A stretch of 17,552 nt of DNA. It comes from Oscillospiraceae bacterium. GTDB taxonomy: Bacteria; Bacillota; Clostridia; Oscillospirales; Oscillospiraceae. Location: NCBI GenBank assembly GCA_017539635.1, contig JAFYCQ010000197.1, positions 1-17,552 on the forward strand, written 5' to 3'. Below, piece after piece: positions 7,501 to 17,200 of the stretch. Numbering within the stretch: position 1 is the stretch's first letter; the number at the start of each line of letters is the position of its first letter. The translations under genes were made by a program, and so were the position numbers. Under the pieces are notes generated by a model. It was not told the DNA's origin. It ran no database searches and saw only the letters and a list, made by a program, of their open reading frames with translations.

Positions 7501-7860
7501 TTATATGACTTCCGCTCCGAAAGGCATCAAGGCCAGCTTTGCTATTTTGAAAAATTGCTTTCCGAAGGGTATGCCCACAATAGTTATGCACCAGATGATC
7601 CCAAAGACGGCATTGAGAAGAGCAAGCGGAAGGCCGGATATGATGAGCCAGATTACGTTTGCTATGAAGCTGAAAGTTCCGCCGCCGTATCGCACTTCCT
7701 TCCCGAAGGGCCAGAAGGACAGGCCGGCCAGCTTGAAGCACTGCAGACCTATCGGGATGCCAAAGACGGTGATGCACCAGATACAGCCGGCTATCAGCCA
7801 GCCCAGACCGCTTTCAAGTCCGCCGAAAATAAACCAGAGAACATTGCCGATAAATCTCAT
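7501..7860 (-). CDS. yccF: YccF-family (DUF307) inner-membrane protein
   Basis: The 119-residue protein is built from two tandem copies of the YccF module: NVLWFIFGG with CIWCITVFGIPIGLQCFKLA, then NVIWLIISG with IIWCITIVGIPFGKQFFKIA, each ending in a PFG-x-EV motif. Four hydrophobic segments are expected. The family is widespread and its function is unknown. The ATG at 7860 has a strong GGAGGT site 7 nt upstream. The gene is first in the minus-strand row, 79 bp ahead of the transporter. That spacer holds only a weak 7-bp inverted repeat (7448-7454 with 7466-7472) and no T-tract, so readthrough into the transporter operon is plausible. Confidence 0.93.
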   Translation of the reverse strand: MRFIGNVLWFIFGGLESGLGWLIAGCIWCITVFGIPIGLQCFKLAGLSFWPFGKEVRYGGGTFSFIANVIWLIISGLPLALLNAVFGIIWCITIVGIPFGKQFFKIAKLALMPFGAEVI

Positions 7861-7922
7861 TTCAAACCTCCATGCACGCGGCTCGGCGCTTTTACCCGCA
7901 GGGACATTCGGTCGTTATTTCT

Positions 7923-7928
7923 ATTATA
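7923..7928 (-). promoter_or_regulatory. Candidate -10 box for the yccF-transporter-glycosidase row
   Basis: On the minus strand this reads TATAAT, a perfect -10 hexamer, about 63 bp from the yccF start. No good -35 box lies at 16-18 bp; the best nearby hexamers are TTCTAA or TTTCTA. Either the promoter uses an activator or the match is fortuitous in AT-rich DNA. Confidence 0.4.
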
Positions 7929-8018
7929 CAGATTACACTATTCTTTAGAAATAAGCAAGTCGCTCAAACATTTGCTCTAAAAAATTCTGAAAAGCGCCTT
8001 TTTGCTGCCTGCCTGGGG

Positions 8019-8047
8019 TTGACTAACCATATTCACTTATATATAAT
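8019..8047 (+). promoter_or_regulatory. Consensus vegetative promoter for the giant surface-protein gene
   Basis: TTGACT (8019-8024) and TATAAT (8042-8047) are separated by exactly 17 bp, a near-perfect housekeeping sigma-A-type promoter. Transcription would begin near 8054, leaving a leader of about 245 nt before the ATG at 8300. No closer promoter with acceptable spacing was found. Confidence 0.75.
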
Positions 8048-8221
8048 GTAAAAGTTAAATACTGGGGTAATAGTACCATTTTATGGAAATACTTTGTAAA
8101 TTAATTCATAAATAAAAGCAATTACAGTATTTGCCGTGCCGCAGAATTATGCGGTATAGCCCGTTTCTTTGATTACATTTTAGACTGCAGCGGGATTATT
8201 ATGTTAGTATTGCAAAAATCA

Positions 8222-8261
8222 GGATCGGGGCTGCCGAAACACGCAGCTGCCGGAAAAATCC
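8222..8261 (+). other. Potential structured segment in the leader of the giant gene
   Basis: The RNA can fold as nested helices: ggatcgg (8222-8228) against ccg and atcc (8250-8252 and 8258-8261), enclosing gctgc (8230-8234) paired with gcagc (8243-8247) around an 8-nt loop. It lies 39 nt upstream of the start codon. It does not match the conserved core of a riboswitch class I can recall. It may be a 5' stabiliser or protein-binding site, or chance. Confidence 0.25.
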
Positions 8262-8299
8262 GTAATTATAAAATCACACAGGAAGGATGGTGAGAGAAT

Positions 8300-11200
8300 A
8301 TGGCTAAAAAGAGTATCTTTAAGAAGCTGGTATCGTTCGTGCTTTTGATGCTTATGCTTTTGGACGCCGGGTTCTCTCCCGCCATAACAGCACTTGGCGC
8401 AGATGATAAGCCTGATGTGGAGGTCACCAACGAGACCGTCACCGGAGATAGTGAAGCTGTCGTCGGCGAGTCTTCCGACACCGGGGAAAACAGCGACCCC
8501 GCCGTCGGCTCAGATACCGAAGGCACGGACGGCGAGGCCGATAAGGCCGACAAAGCCTCCGCGCCCGAAGAAGCGGGCGCTGCCGATCCCGTCATCGGCG
8601 AAGCGGACGAAGATAACAAGGAAGATAAGGCCGGGGCCGACAAGTCTGAGGAAGAGAAGTCTGACGCCGGCAAATCCGAAGAGGATAATAAAGAGCAGGT
8701 TTCGTCCGACAAGGAAGAAGAGTCCAAGGACGAAAAGGATGAAAAGTCCGACAAGGCTGAGGGCGAAAAGTCCGAGGAAAGCGCCAGGGCCGAAGCTGCC
8801 AAGGGTACATCAGACGCCAAGTCCTTTGACTCAGACAAGGCTTTAGAGGGGCAGAAGGAAGAAGAAAAAGAAGAAGAAAAGGCCGAAAAGCCTGCGGAGA
8901 CGGCCGCCTCCCCCGACGCGGCAGACTATGTCTTCACTCAGGACGTGGTATATCTTAAAGATATTCTCGACGCGCTGAATATCGCCCCGGGCAACAACTA
9001 TGAGCTGACCCTGAGCGTTGACAGCGATGTTCTGTCTCTGTCGGAAACCACTCTGAAAAACAAGAACAGAGACGATATCACCCTTACCGCCTTTGACTAT
9101 TTTGACTTTGCCGTGCTCACCATGAGCAAGAACAAGGACGTTATCACCGTCACTCTTGCTTACCCCGAGCCCGTTGCCCCGGTTATCCCGTCGGACGACG
9201 CCATCACGCTCACCGCCGAGATCAAGAGACCCGTGGAGCAGAATACCCGCAAGGGCTTAAGCAAGATGGAGCTTATCGGCGAAGTTTCCCTTACCGGTGC
9301 TCTGCCGAAGGAGGGCACTCTTAACGTCTCTTACGCCGGCGACATTATCCCCGGCGCCGTACTCGCCCTGTTTTTGGGAGTGACCGATGCCGAGGGCGGA
9401 GCATATCTGCCCGCCGGCAGCACCGTGACACTCAGAAGCGAACTTATAGCCGAGGCCATAGAGGAAGAGCTGGCACTTGAAATAAACAAGGCAGTAATAG
9501 ACGAGGAGACCGGCAAGCCTGTATATACGACTGTCAGCGACGCTTCCTTTGAGAAAGACGCCGCCGTCTTCGTCGCCGACGAGCTGGAAAGCGACGGAAA
9601 GGCTGTCATTTATACTGTCAGCGTAGCTGCCCGGGAGGACAAGATCCCCGAGACAGCCATTCCCGATATTAAGCTTGTCGGCAACATGCCGGCCAACGCC
9701 GTGGTGGATATCCAGCGCACAGTCACCATGATAGAGAACAGGCCCTCCATTCTGAGCTTCGACATAACCATCTATGCCAACGAGAAGCAGAAGGAGAAGA
9801 ATCGCCCCTGGCAGCCCGCCGGCAAAAAGGTGCAGGTGGAGTTCGTCAGCGACAGCCTGGCAGACGGCGTGGAGTACGACATATACCATATAGCCGACGG
9901 CCAGGCTCCAGAGCTGGTTGACACCGTGACCGCCGTGGGCGGCGCCGTGGGCTTCGAGGCCGAGAGCTTCTCGGTATATGTGGTTACGGACGCTACCTTT
10001 ATTCGTACATACAGGTTCTATACTCTTGATGAATACGGCGAATATACAGAGTATATTTTCAGCACGGATTCCGGAGAATCCGTATCGTCTCAGAGCATTA
10101 CAAACGGTGAAACGCTCACTGTTCCCGCAAATCCCGTCAACCCCCAGGATCCTACCGCCACCTTCGCAGGCTGGTTTGAGGATATTACTCCGGAGGGCGA
10201 ATCCACCCAGGTGCTGGCGTCAACAGCATACGATTTCAACAATATCCCGGAGATAACGCAGAACGAGGAAGTGCATCTTTACGCAAAGTTTGCTTCGTTC
10301 GCCTATATCATCTATCACGATCAGCAGGGCAGCCTGCCTGACGTTACGTTTTCTGTGGTTTACACAGAGAGAGTACCTCTTGTGGGCGGTTCCGCCGAGG
10401 CCGATATAAGCAAAAGGTCTGTGGTTTACAGCGGCGACAACTCCATGGTCTTTTACGGATGGTCGCAGGCAAAGATTTCTTTGCCGGGCTCAACACACGA
10501 TGATGAAGGCCATATCGTTAAAAAGGAAGACGACACCATCACCGTAACGGGCACGACGCATCTGTATCCCATCTTCAAGCAGGTAAAATGGCTGAGCTTC
10601 GTCTCCGGCCCCGCGGGGACCGGTGCGACGTATTATCCGGAGACATATTATTATGACAGTCTCGGCCCTGCTTCTCTCGCGGATCGTATCCCCACCCGGG
10701 ACGGCGCATATGCCTTTGACGGCTGGTATGCCGACTCGACGCTGCTTTCCAGCGGAGAAGTCGACCCCGACAACAAAGGCACAAAGATAGCGAACGCAGA
10801 CGGAAGTCTGTGCCCGAGCACCTCGGCTACGGGCATTTCTGTCGATTCATCCGGCAATATGACCTTGACTTCCAACGTCACGCTGTACGCCGTCTGGACA
10901 GACATCACTACCGCTAACTATACAATAGTGGTCGTCAAGCAGAAGGCGACGGACAGCGAAGGTCTTCCTGATAATCAGAAAACTTATGAATATTCAGAGA
11001 GTTTTCTGCTCTCAGGACTTATCAATCAGATCGTTGTTGTCGATAGTCAGTATAAAGCTCTGGATAATGATGATAATTACAATGCACTGCACACCGGGGC
11101 AAATGTTTCCGGCACTGACAACCCGTATAATAACTATCAATTCAATTTAACTAATTCCGATTCGCAAAAAGTAATCAAAGCCGACGGCAGCACGGTGCTG

Positions 11201-14200
11201 TATTTGCGCTATGACTGGATAACCAAGCCGACGATAACCGGGTCCTTCAGTCTGACTTTTGCCGATTCCGTAGAAGCCGCCGGGCAAGCCAGCGACAGCC
11301 TGCCCGTTGCCTATAACCAGGACAGCGGCGAATATTCCAAGCTGCCTTACGGAACAGCTTTGGCGGGATATGTGCCCTCCCCCGATCCCGACTCCGGGCG
11401 GGACGGTTATACCTTCACAGGCTGGTTTGTTGACAAGGCCTGTACGACCCGTGCGTTCTTTGAAGCCGGAGATGACTATAATAACTATTCCCGCAACAAG
11501 GCGCTGTTTGACACAATGCCCGGTGCGGATATGACATTTTACGCGGGCTGGGAGCTGGAATGGTACGTCGTTACCATTGATCCCAACTACGGCGCCATGT
11601 ATGCCTACAACGGAAACACTCTGGAAGGAACCGGCTCCACCTGGTTCTGGTCGGCTTACGGCGGCCAGATCCAGGAATACACCACGGTCACCCGTGACTA
11701 TGTGGAATCCGACTCCGGCACATGGTACTACGTCAATCACGCGGGTGACGGTTTCGGCGGTACTCTCTGGCCCGACCGTTATACCTACTACACACAGGAC
11801 CCCTCTGAAGCAACCGAATTTACCAAATTCGTCCGGGAACCTGGCGTCTATCGTTACGACGGCTGGTATGAGGTCAAGCCGGACGGCACCGAAGTCCCCT
11901 ACGATTTTAACCGTATCGTTACAGACAATATCACCATAAAGCTCCATTGGACAAAGCTCGGCGCATACTATATTAATTATGTCGCCGGCGAGGGCACTCT
12001 GAACGGCGATGACGAGCTGGAGCCCGTTTACGTCGAGCTGGATAACGACAGCTACGCGGACAACGCCGAGGTAGTCGTTACCCATTCCTGCGACGCGCCG
12101 GAAGGGTATGAATTCGTAGGCTGGAAGATCCGGGGAGACCAGACCCAGACTATTTACCGTCCGGGCGGCACGTTTACGCTGCTCACCTCCTATGCAGTTA
12201 CGGTACAGGGCAAAAAGACCGTATATCTTGACGCTGTCTATACCAAGCACCCGAATGCCAAGATCGTATATGACGCCAACGGCGGCGTTATAACGCAGTC
12301 CCAGCTGGACTACGGCAGCATAGACGATGTGTCCAATCCCGGTTCTACGATCCCCCTCAGCGGAGAATACGACTCCGCCGAGAATACTGTCACAGTCGGC
12401 GGCCTTGTAAACAACAGCAAGGTCTATCTGGCTGACGGCAGCGGCTTTACGATGACCGATGCTGAATTTGTCGGCTGGTGCAACAAGCCCGTATATGATC
12501 CGGTCAACGACTCCAGCGCCAAGCTGTTCCTGCCCGGCGTGCAGTCGACGGAGGTATATAACGTCAATACGAACGAGCCTTTCACTCTCTATGCCGTATG
12601 GGCGGTGGACGTCAATTACCACCTCAACAAGGACGCTGACGCAAACTTTGGCGGCGATTGGTCCGCCGAAGGATACACGAAGATCGATGACGTCACATAC
12701 AGAAAAGACGCCTATCTCGGAAGCACGCTCCAGTGGCCGCCGTTTGATCCTGTGTATACCGGCTCATCACCGATAGTCTTCAGGAACTGGCGTACCGGCC
12801 CACATGCCGATGACGACGTGTACGGTTTTGACACGGCCGTCACCCGCCCGCTGGATCTGTACGCCTACTGGGCTTCCCCGGCAACTGTCAATATCCACGC
12901 AGTGGACGCCTCGGGGGAAATTATCGCCGATATGGACGGCGACTGGCTGACTACGCCCTTCATTACGGTCGGCCCGGAGCAGATCGATATTAACACTGCC
13001 TTTGCCAACACACTGTGCGGCAACCTCCCGGCAAGTAATTACACCTTCGCCTTTGCCGCTTTAAGTGACAGCATCGCAAACATCACGGAAGAGCCCATTG
13101 CTTCCATAAAATACAGTGCCGAAGCCGGAGCGGTCGTCGTGACTTTTGAATCCGGGGACAGCGAGACGCTGGACGGCGGGAGCATTTACCTTGTCTATTA
13201 TCAGACGAAATCCCTCGGAATAGGCTATCTCAAAGCAGCCGCGGGGGGAACCCTTGCAAGTGTCGGTGTAAACAATGCACCGACTTCGGCAGACCTGTCC
13301 GCCCAGTATGATATGTCGGCAGCTGTCACCGCTCCTATGACCTATCCGACCGGAGGCACCTACACCTATTATTCCTACGCGATAGGCCCTGCCGGAGCAG
13401 GCAACACTGCGGAATTGACCGTTCTTACGGCCGAAAAGAACTCTGACGAAATCCGTCCGTCGCTCCTTGTCAGGAATACCTGGCGCGGCTTTGAATACTC
13501 TACAGACTCCGGCACAAGCTGGGAAAGCTGCGGTTATTCGCCCAAGCTCTATACGATTTACTACGAGTCTCTGCCCACAGTCGTTACCGTATCGGAAAAG
13601 ACCTTCGGCAAGCTCTCTGATATGGACGAAGAGTTCACTTATACCGTTACGGTGACCCAGAACGGCCAGGCTTCTCCCGTATTCCAGAACAGCGACACTC
13701 TCAAGAGCGGCGAATCGAAGTTCATGACCCTGTTCTACTCTCCCGGACAGGAGCAGACGTTAACAGTCGTCCAGACTGAAAACCCGTCCTTTACCACTTC
13801 CCTTTCCGAAGCGAGCGGGCTGGGAACTGTCGATGCCGACGCTCGTTCCTGGACCTACACCACCTCTGCCGCGAATGATACCCCTTGTGTCGAGTTTACC
13901 AACAAACACAAGTCCGAGACCATAACAGTCCACGCGGCGAGGGTCGAGGTCACCGGAGGCGGCATAGTCCTCTGCGACGGCTGGCGTTCGTCCGCGGCTG
14001 AATTCACCCTCTCTCTGGATGAGGAAAAGGAGTTCCGCACGGAACTGCCCGGTACTGTTCTCGTATCCGGCCATCCCGAATATGCTATGGGCGCCATATT
14101 CCACGGTACCGACGGCGGAACAGACGGCAGCCCGGTAACTCCCGACGGCTTCTCCAGCGTTGCGGCAATCTCTTATGAGCCGGTTGAGGAAGGCAGCAAC

Positions 14201-17200
14201 GTTTACGGCCTTTACCTCAAGGATGAAGCGGGCGAATACGGTGCAAGACAGACAGAGCTGAGCGGTACCAGCTTCAACATCTACTATCTGTACTACCCCA
14301 AGCTCACCGTCCATTACCTGAAGGAAAGCGACAACGGGGCTCTCACGCCGATAGAAGGCGCTTCTTCGGGGAATATTACCTACAACGGTACCCCGCTTAT
14401 CATGAACGGTTTCCCCGTAGTCCAGAAGCAGAAGGTGGAGATGCCCTCCGGCGGGCTTATCATAAGCCAGACTGTCGGCAGTTCAATATTAAACATGCCG
14501 CCTTTGCTGGACGACGGCAATAATGCCTGCGATCTTGTATTCAGCAAAATCGGAGTTTACACTGCCGAAACCTCTGACGCAGATCCGATCTCTAATACAA
14601 GCGCTGCCGGAGCAAACTTCTCCGAGGAGCTGGAGCTGATTCTCAGCATTGTTGACAATCAGCTCAAATGGAGCTTTGACGGCATTAATTGGAAGGAGTT
14701 CACCAACTGGCCCGTAGTTTACGCGGTCTATCACGAGCGGGGCTATGACCTGAATATAACCAAGACCGTACCTGTTGATACAGGCTACAAGGAGCCGTTC
14801 ACCATCACTGTCAGCTCTACGGCCATCAACCGTTCCAGCTACGCTGTGGAAGGCACCGGCAGCCATACGGTTACCGCGACTCCCGCAAGCGGCGTTACCC
14901 CCGGAACTATCACCTTCACCGTCACCGACGGCAGCAGCGTCAAGCTTATAGGCCTCGGCGCAGGTACATATACCGTGACCGAGACGGGGAACGATAACTT
15001 CACGCTGACTGCAAAGCTCAACAATTCAGACCTGTCGGTTGCCAATAACAGTACAGTTGAGGATTTCGATCTCAACGGCGAAATCACCCTGGACCTCACA
15101 AACGCTCCCGTCCCCATCTGCAGGATCGGCAGCAGGGAGTTCTATACGATTTCTTCCGCAGTCGAATGGATAGAGCAGAACGCAGCGGACTTTACGGGCA
15201 CTATCGAGATGCTGGTGGATTATCTGATGCCTTCCAGCGATTCTCCCGAGATCTCCGAGTACCTCAATGTAACCCTGACTTCCATCCCCGGCGAAAACAA
15301 GACCATAACTCGTAAGGGCACCAACACGAGCGGTCAGATGTTTAACAACAGTGGCGTCTTCACGCTCCAAAACGTCACCATAGACGGAAACGGCGTGTCG
15401 GCAAGCGGCCCCGTCATAGCTAACGAAGGTTCGCTCACTATCGGCACCGGCGCGGTGCTCAGAAATGCTTCCAATGGCGGCAACGGCGGCGCTGTAAACA
15501 GCTCCGGCGGTACGGTAACGATAGCCGATGGCTCTTCCGTAACCGGCAACAGAGCTGCATTGGGCGGAGCGGTCTATGCTTCCGGCGGCACGGTCGTCAT
15601 AAGCGGCGGCAGCGTAAGGGACAACCACGCAGCAAACGGCGGCGCCGTCTATTACGCAGGCTCCGACACCGTAACCGTCAGCGGCGGCAGCGTAAGCGAA
15701 AACACTGCTGCCAACGGCGGCGCGATATACTTACACTCGGGCGCACTCACTGTGTCCGGCGGAAGCATGTCTCAAAACAGCGCCACATCCAAGGGCGGCG
15801 CTGTTTTCTCCGAGAACGCCGTCGTGAATGTCAGCGGCGGCACTATTGGCGGCAGCGGCGCCGGCAATACTGCGGCCAACGGCGGTGCTGTTTACTCCGA
15901 GGCCGGTACGGTCAACCTTTCAGGCGGCACCATCAGCCATAACAGCGCTTCCGTAAACGGCGGCGGCATAAACGTCAATTCCGCCGTGATCTCCATGACC
16001 GGCGGCACTCTGGACAGCAACACAGCAAGCTCCGACGGCGGCGCTGTATATACCGTATCGGGCGCGCTCAGCATATCCAATGGCACCGTCAGCAATAACA
16101 CCGCAACCGGAAACGGCGGCGGCGTTTACGCGGCGTCCGGCGCCGTCACGTTGACAAATAATACTACCCTATTCAGCGGCAACGGCGCAGCCAACGGAGG
16201 CGCTGTCTTCACCGGCTCCGGCTCATTGAGCGCCAATAAGGTCAATTTCACGAACAACAACACCGCATCTGTCAACGGCGGCGCTGTCTATATCGATTCC
16301 GGTTCGGCAACGTTTACAAACTGCACCATAAACGGAAACTCCGCCAATAACGGAGCGGCCGTCTTCGACAACACCGGAACTGTCACGTTCTCGGCCGGCA
16401 CGGTCAAAAACAACACCGCATCCAACGGCGGCGCTGTGGGCGTAGGAAGCACAACTTCCAGGCTGAACTTCTCCGGCAACATTCAGATTATCAATAATAC
16501 TATGGGTACTGCGGAAAGCAACGTCTTCCTCGACCAGGATACCGACGCTGTTATAAATGCCTCCGGCCTCGGCAGCGACGCGGCCATCGGCATCTATGTG
16601 GCCGGCGATGTGACGGCAGACCTGTTTATGCACCGCGGCGTGCCCAGCGCCAGATTCGGCGCCTACACAAGCGACAGCAACATAACCAAGTTCAGCAACG
16701 ACCGGCTGAGCGGTCTCAGCGTGCAGAAGGACACCAACTCAAAGAAGCTTTTCTGGGGCAAGTCCTTTACCATAGAGGTACGGTATTTATCGAACTTCAC
16801 GGATTTCACTTCGATCGAAGGCACATTAAAAAAAGTTGACAGCAATAACACGATCTCCTACTTCGCTCCCTCCAGCAACTGCTCCGCGTCCGAGATAGCG
16901 GATGATCTGCGCAGCCACCATACGATTTCCGACCTGGCTGCCACTGCTTCTTTCGCCGCTGCATTTGTGGGAAATGTCTCATTCAATTTTGCAGACAATA
17001 TCAAAGATGTAACATGGGACAGCATCAACAACCAATGGAGCTTCATCAAGAGAGACGGTACGTCAACCACGGGAAATAAGCTCGTCGTATATTACTCCGA
17101 GCCAACCTATATTTCCATTGAAAACAACACCGGCAGCACTCTGACGGTCAGCAGTCTGACTGTTCTCGGTCAATCTGCCGCCGATACGGGCTACGGCTAC

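Larger units (their letters stand above)
7861..8299. other. Divergent intergenic region between yccF and the giant surface-protein gene
   Basis: This 439-bp stretch has no credible coding frame. It is AT-richer than the flanking genes. It holds the minus-strand ribosome site of yccF, a minus-strand -10 box near 7923, a consensus plus-strand promoter at 8019-8047, a small 5-bp hairpin at 8139-8154, and a G+C-rich structured segment at 8222-8261 in the giant gene's leader. An in-frame TGA at 8291-8293 closes the giant frame upstream of its ATG. Confidence 0.8.

Noticed and set aside
8211..8262. Cyclic-di-GMP (GEMM) riboswitch, prompted by gcaaaaatc and the GC-rich fold
   Set aside because: The conserved GEMM core sequences are not present, and the pairing can be explained by a simple nested hairpin.
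8266..8846. Ser-rich minus-strand frame and a Pro/Lys-rich alternate plus frame over the acidic linker
   Set aside because: They are out-of-frame readings of GAC/GAA/AAG/TCC-rich DNA. The minus frame also crosses the giant gene's start and ribosome site.
11147..12622. 491-codon open frame on the minus strand, and similar antisense frames at 9257-9889, 13760-14314, 15026-15628 and 16223-16633
   Set aside because: All lie inside the continuous plus-strand frame, which has a signal peptide and recognisable repeats. The antisense translations are Val/Ile/Gly/Arg-rich, match no family, and follow from the codon bias of the sense strand.
15485..16440. Regular repeats that might suggest a CRISPR array or DNA satellite
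   Set aside because: The 75-87 bp spacing is always a multiple of three, the repeats translate in frame to GGAV, and the intervening DNA is also repetitive. This is protein repeat structure, not repeat-spacer architecture.
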